From: Gammaproteobacteria bacterium UBA2955
GTDB lineage: Bacteria; Pseudomonadota; Gammaproteobacteria; Pseudomonadales; Azotimanducaceae
Length of the DNA stretch: 10,006 bases
Direction of reading: 5' to 3'
Assembly: GCA_002348825.1 (NCBI GenBank)
Contig: DEBN01000143.1
Span: 36,149 to 46,154, forward strand
Under the pieces are notes generated by a model. The model had not been told where the DNA came from. It saw nothing but the letters and a program-made list of their open reading frames with translations, and ran no database searches. Every line of letters begins with the position of its first letter. Positions within the stretch are counted from its first letter, which is position 1. A program made the translations under genes and the position numbers. Positions 1 to 7,280 of this stretch are shown here, piece by piece.

Positions 1-330
1 CTGGTCGGTTGGGCAAAGGCGGCGGAACTGTACTATCGAGCGCGCACGGTGGACGCCACCGAAAGTCTTGAACTGGGTCTGGTGAACACCGTCGTCCCAG
101 CGGATGAACTCTTATCCACGGCCATGACCTGGGCTCAGGAAATAGCCGATAACGCACCGATGGCGGTACAAACCACTAAACGCATGATGCGCATGGGTCT
201 CGAGGAATCCTACGACACAGCGGTGGACCATCTCATGGTGCACCTCGGCGGGCTGTTTCAAAGCGAAGACTTTGCCGAAGGTCTTAGCGCGTTCCTAGAG
301 AAACGTAAACCGAATTTCACCGGGCGCTAA
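1..330 (+). CDS. Enoyl-CoA hydratase/isomerase (crotonase) family protein, C-terminal part
   Basis: The reading frame is open from the left edge, so the gene begins upstream; 109 residues are visible. The GTG at 49 is an internal valine, because recognisable crotonase sequence (KAAELYYRARTVDATES) precedes it. The part seen is the end of the crotonase core (the ELGLVNTVVPADEL segment, about residues 23-36) and then the C-terminal helical trimerisation region, ending FQSEDFAEGLSAFLEKRKP. This tail (QSxDFxEGLxAFLEKRxP) is standard for canonical enoyl-CoA hydratases acting in beta-oxidation-like pathways in the cytoplasm. The oxyanion hole and catalytic glutamates lie outside the window, so hydratase, isomerase or another crotonase activity cannot be told apart. 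The stop is only 4 bp from the stop of the convergent crotonase next door. The tail is a useful in-window reference for the rearranged crotonase at the right. Confidence 0.9.
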   Translation: MVGWAKAAELYYRARTVDATESLELGLVNTVVPADELLSTAMTWAQEIADNAPMAVQTTKRMMRMGLEESYDTAVDHLMVHLGGLFQSEDFAEGLSAFLEKRKPNFTGR

Positions 331-334
331 CCGC

Positions 335-1171
335 TTACGGTAACTTTGCCTCACGCTTGATAACCACGGCGCCCGCCGGATCCACCGCGCGACCATGAAC
401 AATTTCATTGTTGGCGTGACCCAGTTGCTGCAGCGACATCGCGGCCTGTAAGGCAGAGTAAAAGCCTTGGGCGTCTTGGGCTTGATTAACGCTCTGTTTG
501 GCTAGCCGGAGACCCATGCTCGGTCGTTGCGCAATGCGCGCCGCCAATTGATCGGTAAACTCGGACAGCTCGCCGCTGGCAACCACATGATTGACCATGC
601 CGCAGGACTGCGCTTCTTGGGCAGTGATACGGCCACCTGTGAATAGCAGCTCTTTAGCTTTACGCGGACCAAATTCCCAAGGGTGAGCAAAATACTCAAC
701 GCCGTTAACACCAAAGGCAACCACCGGATCAGAAAACGTCGTATCGGTTGTCGCCACAATAAGATCGCAAACCCATACCAGCATCAGACCGCCTGCAATC
801 ACCTTGCCCTGCACTTCGGCAATTGTCGGCTTCGGCAAGTTTCGCCAGCGCCAACAAAGACCCAGATAGATTTCCTCTTCCACCGCCTGACGACCTTCGG
901 CCCCAGATTTAGCAAATCCCCCCCAGTTCGAGACCTGGGCAAACTCATCCATGCCGCTGCGATCGGCGAGATCATGACCGGACGAAAAGTGCGGCCCGTT
1001 AGCCGCCAAAATGACCACTTTGACACTGTCGTCTCGTGCCGCGAAGTCAAATGCATCGTTAAGTTCGTAGAGCATGGCCTTGTCCTGCGCGTTGCGCACC
1101 TCGGCACGATCCAAAGTGATGCGTGCGACCCCTTCGCTCACCGCATAATCAATTCTTGAAAACTCTGTCAT
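335..1171 (-). CDS. Crotonase-family protein (annotated-type enoyl-CoA hydratase) lacking both catalytic glutamates
   Basis: The protein has 278 residues, close to the usual 260-290 for the family. The ATG at 1171 follows a purine-rich site (AAAGGGGGG) about 8 nt upstream. Seen: crotonase start EGVARITLDRAEVRNAQ (14-29), first oxyanion-hole segment HFSSGHDL (61-68), second oxyanion-hole segment VIAGGLMLVWVCD (124-136), then FSDPVVAFG (146-154) and EYFAHPWEFGPRKAKELLFTG. In enoyl-CoA hydratase the two acid/base glutamates fall in GGGxEL and in the FxxPE segment; here those positions are Met130 and Val150. The oxyanion hole is intact, so a CoA-thioester enolate could still be stabilised. The AGGLML/GVEYFAHPWE pattern is, from memory, typical of a subgroup annotated as enoyl-CoA hydratase in actinobacteria and proteobacteria, so the loss is probably ancestral. 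Glu159 and His163 are candidate replacement residues (inference). The true reaction is unknown. It is convergent with the crotonase at the left edge. Confidence 0.9.
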   Translation of the reverse strand: MTEFSRIDYAVSEGVARITLDRAEVRNAQDKAMLYELNDAFDFAARDDSVKVVILAANGPHFSSGHDLADRSGMDEFAQVSNWGGFAKSGAEGRQAVEEEIYLGLCWRWRNLPKPTIAEVQGKVIAGGLMLVWVCDLIVATTDTTFSDPVVAFGVNGVEYFAHPWEFGPRKAKELLFTGGRITAQEAQSCGMVNHVVASGELSEFTDQLAARIAQRPSMGLRLAKQSVNQAQDAQGFYSALQAAMSLQQLGHANNEIVHGRAVDPAGAVVIKREAKLP

Positions 1172-1466
1172 CTGCCAACCCCCCTTTCACTATTGATCCA
1201 ATCCGCCGAGCACACTCGCGTTCAGTTTCAATCTCAAAATCGACCATCCAATGGGCATAGCCGCCAGCCGAACATGCGCCGAAACCTGCAGCTTGCGCCC
1301 GCGTACCGATGTCGGCCAACCCCCAATCTCTTCATCGTCACAACGATACAGAGTCAGACAATAGCAACGCAAACGGCAGCAACCCAATGTGCAATAAGCG
1401 CGCGATTTGCACGCGAGTTTTAACACATTTACCTCTACACTGACGGCTCAGGCACAGGGAGGGTAT
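1172..1466. other. Divergent intergenic region with no gene recognised
   Basis: These 295 bp separate the divergent crotonase and monooxygenase genes and should hold both promoters. Short open frames on both strands have no family resemblance and no ribosome site. A TTGCAC (1407-1412) and a TACACT (1436-1441) precede the monooxygenase, but 23 nt apart, too far for a normal sigma-70 promoter. No operator palindrome or RNA structure stands out. Confidence 0.5.
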
Positions 1467-2483
1467 ATGCCAGTTTTATCTGTTTTAGATCTTTCACCGA
1501 TTACCGCCGGAGCGGATCCGGGCCAAGCGCTGAACAATAGCCTGCGCCTCGCCCAGCATACCGAAGCTTTGGGCTATCACCGGTACTGGGTTGCAGAGCA
1601 CCACAACATGCCGGGCATTGCCAGCGCCGCGACCGCAGTCGTCATCGGGCATATAGCCGGTGGCACGACAACCCTGCGTGTGGGTTCTGGTGGAATAATG
1701 CTGCCCAACCATGCGCCTCTGATGGTGGCCGAACAATTCGGCACGCTCGCTGCGCTGTATCCGAACCGCATCGATTTGGGTTTGGGCCGAGCTCCAGGCA
1801 CCGATGGGGTAACCGCCCATGCGCTGCGCCGAACCTTGCACAGCGACCCAAATCAATTTCCTCAGGATGTACTGGAACTTAAGGGCTATTTGGCAGCTGC
1901 GCAGGAAAATCAGAAAGTTCTGGCAATTCCCGGGCAGGGTTCCAACGTGCCCCTGTACATCCTTGGATCCAGTCTGTTCGGCGCGCAACTGGCCGCCATT
2001 CTGGGCCTACCATTCGCTTTCGCATCGCATTTCGCACCTGCGGCGATGATGCGTGCCATCGCCCTATACCGTCAGGAATTTATGCCGTCGGAGCAGCTCA
2101 GCAGTCCCTATGTGATGCTGGGCTACAACATTTGTGCAGCAGATACTGCGACCGAGGCCCAGTATTTAAGAACCTCTGGATTGCGGGCAATGCTAAATAT
2201 GCGCCAAGGCCGTCCGGGACCCTTGCCGCCGCCCGTCGACAACTTCGAAACCACGCTGACGGCCGCCGAGCAGAGCATTCTTGCGCAATCCGACGCTGCA
2301 GCGGCAGTGGGCAACGCCGATCAAATCCGTGATCAGGTTGCTGCATTTGTCGAAAAAACCCGAGCCGATGAATTGATCATCACCGCACAAATTTTCGATC
2401 ATGACGCACGTTGCCGCAGCTACAGCATCGCTTATGACGCCTGTGCGGATCTCGCAATAGAATCTATAGCGCAGGCGAATTAA
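1467..2483 (+). CDS. LLM-class flavin-dependent monooxygenase (luciferase-like, YhbW/MsnO8-type)
   Basis: The protein has 338 residues, the normal size for single-chain luciferase-like oxidoreductases. The ATG at 1467 was chosen because GGAGG lies a few bases upstream and the family start ([12 protein letters not shown]) follows; the open frame reaches back to a TTG at 1407 but that stretch is not family-like. Seen: [11 protein letters not shown] (5-15), [18 protein letters not shown] (33-50) with the AEHH signature, [16 protein letters not shown] (69-84), and [16 protein letters not shown] (98-113), all hallmarks of the bacterial luciferase-like TIM-barrel group related to E. coli YhbW. Such proteins use reduced flavin (FMNH2) from a separate reductase and O2 to oxygenate organic substrates; the substrate here is unknown. 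It is cytoplasmic, with no signal peptide. It is probably transcribed alone, convergent with the MDR oxidoreductase. A possible terminator follows the stop. Confidence 0.93.
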   Translation: MPVLSVLDLSPITAGADPGQALNNSLRLAQHTEALGYHRYWVAEHHNMPGIASAATAVVIGHIAGGTTTLRVGSGGIMLPNHAPLMVAEQFGTLAALYPNRIDLGLGRAPGTDGVTAHALRRTLHSDPNQFPQDVLELKGYLAAAQENQKVLAIPGQGSNVPLYILGSSLFGAQLAAILGLPFAFASHFAPAAMMRAIALYRQEFMPSEQLSSPYVMLGYNICAADTATEAQYLRTSGLRAMLNMRQGRPGPLPPPVDNFETTLTAAEQSILAQSDAAAAVGNADQIRDQVAAFVEKTRADELIITAQIFDHDARCRSYSIAYDACADLAIESIAQAN

Positions 2484-2488
2484 ACAGC

Positions 2489-2515
2489 CGGGGACCGCCC
2501 TAAAGTCTGTCCCCG
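2489..2515. terminator. Possible bidirectional terminator hairpin
   Basis: A perfect 7-bp inverted repeat, CGGGGAC (2489-2495) and GTCCCCG (2509-2515), encloses a 13-nt loop. It starts 6 bp after the monooxygenase stop, in the gap between two convergent genes. A clear U-tract is missing on either strand (ATCCTTTG on plus, GCTGTTTAA on minus), so it is a candidate only. Confidence 0.35.
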
Positions 2516-2635
2516 ATCCTTTGCCCCTGCAGGATTTAAGGGTTGGCGATGGGTCAGGGCATGGGCAGTACCGCGGCGTTAACTAGAACACCGCCGTATC
2601 TCGCCCAAAAGCGTAACCCCCGCTCGAATACGCGC

Positions 2636-3772
2636 TTACAAAGCCGGGTTAATTAAAAACTTCTTGCCCGTCGCCTGCAGCGCATATGTCTGCAGAACCT
2701 CCACCTGCAGGGCTTGAGCCAAAGAAATTTCCTCGGTGTAGCTGCTGGCAAACGTAGTCTTGATTTCATCAGCCACTCGCTGACGCAACTGTTCCGCACG
2801 TTCCGGCCCTACCTTTTGCAAAAACGGCGTCAGTAACCAACCGCCAACACCCCACTGCATTCCGTAACTGCGTGTCAGCGTAGTGGCACGCCGTTCCAGT
2901 CCGCCGTAAATATAGACCTGCTTATCTTGAGTAGAGCCATAGCGGCTGTATTCGGTAGCCGTCTGATTCGCTGCCGCCTCCATGGCGATAAGGATCTGAT
3001 TGGCCAGTTCACCACCGCCGGTAGCGTCAAAGGCGAGATACGCCCCTGTGTCTGCGATCGCTGCGGTAAGGTCTGCCATAAAGGAGTCCTGACTCGAATC
3101 GCAGACATGACTAGCGCCAATGCCGCGCAACAACTCTGCCTGCTCCGGTTTACGCACAATATTGACCAATCCAACATCGTCGTCGAGACAAATTTTTTGC
3201 AGCATTTGCCCCAAATTAGAGGCAGCAGCGGTGTGAATGAGTGCTTTGAATCCTTCGCGGTTCATGGTCTCGACCATACCGAGGGCGGTAAGCGGATTTA
3301 CAAAACAGGATGCGCTTTCGCGCGGCGTGACGCCTTCGTGCATCGCCAGGCACTGGCTCACGTGCAAGGTGCGGTATTCCGCATACATGGCGCCGCCGAG
3401 CACACCGACGGTTTTTCCGAGTAACGCTTGAGCCGCTTCGCTGTCGCCTGCAGCGATGACCACGCCACCGCCCTCGTTGCCCACTGGCATGGATTCGTCC
3501 CAACGCGCCTTTAAGTGGGGCAGGATCGCTGGAGGCACGTCAGCGCTAATGGCCGGGTTATCGTCAGTGCCGACTTGTTTGGCAGTAGACACGTCGGCCA
3601 TACCCAACAAGAGTCCTAGATCTGATGGGTTAATCGGCGACGCCTCAACGCGCACAACTACTTGCTCGGGCTTCGGAGGGGCCGTCGGAACATCGACAAG
3701 ATTGAGTTTGAGTTCGCCTGCCGCGGTCACCTCGGTACGCAGTTGACGACCAGAACTTGGTAAGTCGCTCAT
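2636..3772 (-). CDS. Zinc-free MDR-superfamily oxidoreductase, enoyl-thioester-reductase-like
   Basis: The protein has 378 residues. The ATG at 3772 is preferred over an upstream in-frame start because CAGGGAGA lies about 6 nt before it and the extra 14 upstream residues look like leader sequence. Seen: an N-terminal GroES-like substrate domain with PINPSDLGLLLG (46-57), GNEGGG (98-103), then a Rossmann NAD(P)-binding domain with HTAAASNLGQM (180-190), and a late VYIYGGL segment. The INPSD motif replaces the catalytic-zinc cysteine of alcohol dehydrogenases, and no structural-zinc cysteine cluster is present, so the protein belongs with quinone reductase/2-enoyl thioester reductase-like members that use NADPH without metal. 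The cytoplasmic role is probably reduction of an activated double bond (enoyl-CoA or enone), though the substrate cannot be read. The FVNPLTALGM and ATEYSRYGS segments are, from memory, conserved in this subgroup. It is divergent from the FBP protein and convergent with the monooxygenase. Confidence 0.88.
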   Translation of the reverse strand: MSDLPSSGRQLRTEVTAAGELKLNLVDVPTAPPKPEQVVVRVEASPINPSDLGLLLGMADVSTAKQVGTDDNPAISADVPPAILPHLKARWDESMPVGNEGGGVVIAAGDSEAAQALLGKTVGVLGGAMYAEYRTLHVSQCLAMHEGVTPRESASCFVNPLTALGMVETMNREGFKALIHTAAASNLGQMLQKICLDDDVGLVNIVRKPEQAELLRGIGASHVCDSSQDSFMADLTAAIADTGAYLAFDATGGGELANQILIAMEAAANQTATEYSRYGSTQDKQVYIYGGLERRATTLTRSYGMQWGVGGWLLTPFLQKVGPERAEQLRQRVADEIKTTFASSYTEEISLAQALQVEVLQTYALQATGKKFLINPAL

Positions 3773-3910
3773 AAATTCTCCCTGTGAGTAAGCGTGATGA
3801 AAGTTGTAGAGCATACAGCAAGTAGCGGTCTACGCATGACGGGTGAGCACATCGGCCGCACATAACTTTACCGATCTGGTCCATGGGCCCAAAAACCAAA
3901 ACTTCCCGGT

Positions 3911-3916
3911 TATACT
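3911..3916 (+). promoter_or_regulatory. Possible -10 element of the FBP-protein gene
   Basis: TATACT in the context GGTTATACTGT matches the sigma-70 -10 consensus in 5 of 6 bases. Transcription from it would begin near 3922, leaving about 25 nt before the TTG start proposed at 3948. No good -35 hexamer is seen at 16-18 nt spacing. A near-identical TATACTG lies before the crotonase at 8367. Confidence 0.3.
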
Positions 3917-3947
3917 GTCGCTGCATTTTTATCGGTCGTTTATCCGC

Positions 3948-4424
3948 TTGCAGCCTCTAAGCAAACTACAAATTCGACAACTTTTTCCTCACAGCTCAGC
4001 AGCAGAGTTAGCGCTTCCCGAGCTCGCCCACGTCGATTGGGGAGTACTGGATTACTTTGGTTGGCTACACACGGCAGGCCACCTAGGTTATGTGGTGTTC
4101 GCTGACAGCGATGGCCTAAAGGGCTTGCGACTGCGTCGCAGCCTAAACATGACTTCGCGCCCGAGAACCCATATGTGTTCATGGTGTCACCACGTGTATC
4201 GCAGCCGCGGCACCGCCTTATTCAGCGCCACCGTCAACGGCAGCGACGGACGGCGATCTATTGGTAACCGTATCTGCCGTAATTTAGATTGCAGCCTGCG
4301 CATTCGCAATCTGGTGTCTGACCCACCTACCTACCTTCCGGAGACACTGCACATAGAACACAAGTCGAACCGACTACGAGATTCGGTAAAAGCTTTTATG
4401 GTCAGAGCGAATGTCTGCGCTTAA
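3948..4424 (+). CDS. FBP-type treble-clef zinc-finger protein (EF-G-binding family)
   Basis: The protein has 158 residues from a TTG start, close to the roughly 165 usual for stand-alone FBP-domain proteins. The frame extends upstream to a GTG at 3843, but the family start (xxPLxxxxIRxxF) falls exactly at LQPLSKLQIRQLF, and a possible -10 box lies just before this TTG; no clear ribosome site is present. Seen: VDWGVLDYFGW (29-39), typical of the family's N-terminal half, and the zinc finger MCSWC...ICRNLDC with Cys77, Cys80, Cys110 and Cys115 as ligands (CxxC-29-CxxxxC), then CSLRIRN. The best-known relatives, FusB/FusC of staphylococci, bind elongation factor G and free it from the ribosome in the presence of fusidic acid; housekeeping members are poorly studied. 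A role in EF-G recycling is inferred from the family only. It is unrelated to the metabolic neighbours and divergent from the MDR gene. Confidence 0.8.
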   Translation: MQPLSKLQIRQLFPHSSAAELALPELAHVDWGVLDYFGWLHTAGHLGYVVFADSDGLKGLRLRRSLNMTSRPRTHMCSWCHHVYRSRGTALFSATVNGSDGRRSIGNRICRNLDCSLRIRNLVSDPPTYLPETLHIEHKSNRLRDSVKAFMVRANVCA

Positions 4425-4551
4425 ACTAGACAGCTTTTGGACGCTTCGATAAAACCAGCAACTGCGTGGCAAATCACTCAGCATAACGCGCGCCATGCCG
4501 CATACTTTTATCACCTGAGCGCTGACCCCAACAACAATGAGAGATCGGTAC

Positions 4552-5751
4552 ATGGACCTGCAAGCTTTTAGAGATGAAACCCGCGACTGGCTTGATAGCA
4601 ATTGCCCAAAGAGTATGCGTATTGGTGCTGTGCACTTTGAGGACGCTTATGAACTTTACCAAACCGACGAAGCGCTGGAGTGGCGCGACCGCGCTGCCAC
4701 GCGAGGGTGGACCGCACCCGCATGGCCGACACAATACGGCGGCGGTGGCTTGAGCCGTGAGCAGCATCAGATACTGGCGGAAGAGATGGCGCGCATAAAG
4801 GCCATCCCTCCGGCTACCGGAATGGGTTTAGCAATGATCGGGCCCACCATTTTAGAAATGGGCACCGAAGAGCAGCGGCAACGGCATATCCCGCGCATCG
4901 TCACTGGCGAGGCACAATGGTGCCAAGGCTATTCAGAACCCGGAGCAGGATCAGACCTCGCTGGGTTGCAAACCAAAGCCGTGCTGGAAGGCGACGAGTT
5001 TATTATCAACGGCCAGAAAATCTGGACCAGTGGTGCCCAGTACGCTAACTGGATGTTCGCCTTGGTTCGAACGGATCCCAACGCGCCCAAGCACGAGGGC
5101 ATCAGCTTCGTGTTACTGCCTATGGACCAGCCCGGCGTGACGGTTAAACCGATTAAACTTATTTCGGGCTCTTCACCCTTTTGCGAGACCTTTTTTGACA
5201 ACGCCGTGGCCAAACGTGAAGACTTGATCGGTGAGTTGAACAAGGGCTGGAGTGTCGGTAAGCGGCTCTTACAATATGAGCGCAATGCCACCACTCGCAG
5301 CAAGCCCAAGGACGACAATAAAAAGAAAACGGCAGCCAAACCAAAAGCTAATCCCTACGCTGAGATCGCTAAACAATACGTCGGGACTGATGCTCAGGGT
5401 CGCATCTCGGATGATGCCAGCCGCGAAGACGTGTTAGAGCAAGTAATGGCCGAGCGCGCTTTGGCACTGACTACCCGACGCGTGGTCGAAGAGAGCAAAT
5501 CGAGTGGCGCGCCGGGCGCGGCTACGTCGATTTTCAAATTAGTGGGGTCCTCGCTGTCTCGATCGGGCTCAGAACTAAAATCGCGATTGCGCGGAACCGC
5601 GGGCTTGGTGTGGGAAAGCGACGAATTCAGTGCCGATGAACTCGAATCGACGCGCAGCTGGTTGCGCGATCGAGCGGTCACTATTTATGGCGGCACTAAC
5701 GAAGTGCAGCAAAACATAATCGCTAAACGCGTACTTGGTCTGCCCGACTAG
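4552..5751 (+). CDS. Acyl-CoA dehydrogenase, FadE6/17/26-like
   Basis: The protein has 399 residues from the ATG at 4552, chosen over the ATG at 4537 because GAGA lies 8-11 nt before it and nothing ribosome-site-like precedes 4537. Seen: an N-terminal helical domain (MDLQAFRDETRDWL, 1-14; RGWTAPAWPTQYGG, 51-64), FAD-contacting QGYSEPGAGSDLAGL (125-139) and KIWTSGAQYANW (156-167), and the C-terminal IYGGTNEVQQNIIAKRVLGLP (378-398). It catalyses alpha,beta-dehydrogenation of an acyl-CoA with FAD, passing electrons to ETF. In medium-chain dehydrogenase the base is the Glu of YEGT; here it is Gly380. Glu243 in LLQYERN sits where isovaleryl-CoA dehydrogenase and the steroid-specific ChsE4 (FadE26) type carry theirs, and is the likely base. 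Residues 249-266 form a Lys/Ala/Pro-rich insertion right after it. Relatives in actinobacteria often work as heterotetramers, but no partner subunit is in view. Confidence 0.9.
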   Translation: MDLQAFRDETRDWLDSNCPKSMRIGAVHFEDAYELYQTDEALEWRDRAATRGWTAPAWPTQYGGGGLSREQHQILAEEMARIKAIPPATGMGLAMIGPTILEMGTEEQRQRHIPRIVTGEAQWCQGYSEPGAGSDLAGLQTKAVLEGDEFIINGQKIWTSGAQYANWMFALVRTDPNAPKHEGISFVLLPMDQPGVTVKPIKLISGSSPFCETFFDNAVAKREDLIGELNKGWSVGKRLLQYERNATTRSKPKDDNKKKTAAKPKANPYAEIAKQYVGTDAQGRISDDASREDVLEQVMAERALALTTRRVVEESKSSGAPGAATSIFKLVGSSLSRSGSELKSRLRGTAGLVWESDEFSADELESTRSWLRDRAVTIYGGTNEVQQNIIAKRVLGLPD

Positions 5752-5906
5752 CATCAAGTCGAAGTACCTTCGGGGCGCGTGATGCCGCGCTCTCGGCACT
5801 CACTGGTTTGCGCCGGACGCGCGCAATTGGAGACAGGAGCGATTTGTAGGTAAATCGTTGCGGCTTGCTCAGCGACTGCGGTCATTTGCAGACGAATGAT
5901 AGATCA

Positions 5907-7280
5907 TCATCCCCGATCGCCCGCCTGGTAAACCAGTTCACCGTCGTAAAATGTCGCGAGCACTGCAGCATCGACAGGCGCGTTATGGAGCTTGCGCCAA
6001 GGCTTTTGCATCACGCACATATCCGCTATGGCGCCAATGGCGATACTGCGAGGCGGCGCAGCAAGGCAATCCGGCTGACGCAAGTAGCCCGCAAGCGCCG
6101 TTTCGACAGCGATGCGTTCATCCGCTCCAATGACGTTGCCATCGCGCGTCACCCGGCGGTTTGCCGCGTCGATAACCTGCCACGGATTAAGTGGTCCATA
6201 GGGTGCATCGCTACTCACCACAACGTTAACGCCAGCAGCTGCTATCCCCGCATGGCGGTACAGATGATCGATCTCCAGAGCACTCAGGTCTTGCAAGTAC
6301 CGCTCACCGCGCTGCCATAAGAATCCCGGCTGCGTAACCACCGACAGGTTTTTTTCGCGCAGCAATTCAATGACCTCATCGTATACGATCGCACCATGTT
6401 CGATACGGTCGCGGCGGTCCGGCTCAACCGCATCCAAAGCGCTCAGCGCGAACAACAGCTCGACATGCGTAACGCAGTGGAACGCCAATGCGCGCCCTGC
6501 AGCCCGAGCCCGCCTCAACCGCTTAGTCAACACCGGTAAGGGCGGCAGTGCGTCTTCGTCCAATACGATTTTCAGCGGCCCATCGCTCAACTGGTCTCCA
6601 CCCATGAGCACCACGCGTTGCCGCAGTAGCCGTTGACTGCGCCAATCTGCAAAGAGCGCTGCGGTGTCATCCGTATTGGTCGCTGAAGTGTCGGTAAACC
6701 CAGTGATCCCATAACTTGAGAGCGTTTGCGACAACGCTGCTACGTCGGTCTTCAGGTCACTGGCGAGCTGTTGCCGGAGCCAGTCGTCGAGACGAAATAA
6801 ACGACCTGTAACCGCGCCTTCGGCGTCCACCTCCACACCGGGAAGGTCGGCGAAGGCTTGCAAATCGATGCGTTCTATTGCGGCGCTATTCAACATCCAC
6901 ACTTTGCCGCTGCGGTGCTGAATACGCACTGGACGGTGGTCTATCAACGCATCTATCCGCGCGCGCTGCAATTCTCCCGCAACAGATTCGTGGTAATTCA
7001 CACCGCGTATCCAGTCGTCTCCGGGGTGTTGCTGCAACAACTGCCGCAGCGACCCGGATGAGGTAACGCGGGCATCACCACAATCTGCAGAATGAGCCAA
7101 GGCTGCGGTGGCCAAGAAATGCATGTGCTGATCATGCAAACCCGGCAGCAGCGCCCCGCCACGGGCGTCGAATACCGGTTCGCCGATCCGTGGGGTCAAA
7201 TCGAACGCGATATCATTGATGCGCCGGTCAAAGCGAATGGCAACTGGTGATCCTTCTAAATCGGCATTGACAATCAGCAT
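5907..7280 (-). CDS. Metal-dependent amidohydrolase, YtcJ/Amidohydrolase_3-like
   Basis: The protein has 457 residues. The ATG at 7280 overlaps the CoA-transferase stop (shared bases ATGCTGA on the minus strand), implying translational coupling; a longer frame from a TTG at 7337 lies wholly inside the upstream gene and is rejected. Seen: LLPGLHDQHMHF with the metal-binding His52-x-His54, HRSGKVWMLNSAA (122-134) as in YtcJ-type enzymes, PLKIVLDED with Lys237 as the likely carboxylated bridging lysine, His268 in AFHCVTH, His295 in RIEHG, and Asp358 in VVSSDAPYGPLNP. The metal set therefore looks complete for a TIM-barrel hydrolase of an amide, lactam or related C-N/C-O bond. It is shorter than typical YtcJ proteins (about 530-560). 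It has no signal peptide, so it is cytoplasmic. The neighbours suggest a substrate linked to CoA-ester metabolism, but which one cannot be read. Confidence 0.88.
   Translation of the reverse strand: MLIVNADLEGSPVAIRFDRRINDIAFDLTPRIGEPVFDARGGALLPGLHDQHMHFLATAALAHSADCGDARVTSSGSLRQLLQQHPGDDWIRGVNYHESVAGELQRARIDALIDHRPVRIQHRSGKVWMLNSAAIERIDLQAFADLPGVEVDAEGAVTGRLFRLDDWLRQQLASDLKTDVAALSQTLSSYGITGFTDTSATNTDDTAALFADWRSQRLLRQRVVLMGGDQLSDGPLKIVLDEDALPPLPVLTKRLRRARAAGRALAFHCVTHVELLFALSALDAVEPDRRDRIEHGAIVYDEVIELLREKNLSVVTQPGFLWQRGERYLQDLSALEIDHLYRHAGIAAAGVNVVVSSDAPYGPLNPWQVIDAANRRVTRDGNVIGADERIAVETALAGYLRQPDCLAAPPRSIAIGAIADMCVMQKPWRKLHNAPVDAAVLATFYDGELVYQAGDRG

Noticed and set aside
683..1159. 158-residue plus-strand frame
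   Set aside because: Antisense shadow of the crotonase at 335-1171; no family motifs and biased composition.
1407..1466. In-frame TTG extension of the monooxygenase by 20 residues
   Set aside because: The ATG at 1467 has a strong GGAGG site and matches the family N terminus; the extension does not.
1494..1988. 164-residue minus-strand frame
   Set aside because: Antisense to the luciferase-like monooxygenase; no recognisable domain.
2927..3424. 165-residue plus-strand frame
   Set aside because: Antisense to the MDR oxidoreductase, which has clear NAD(P)-binding and GroES-like motifs on the other strand.
5838..5859. Hairpin with CGATTT (5840-5845) and AAATCG (5852-5857) in the convergent gap after the acyl-CoA dehydrogenase
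   Set aside because: The stem is AT-rich and short, without a U-tract on either strand; too weak to call a terminator.
5865..6320. 151-residue plus-strand frame
   Set aside because: Mostly antisense to the amidohydrolase C-terminal region; no domain or ribosome site.
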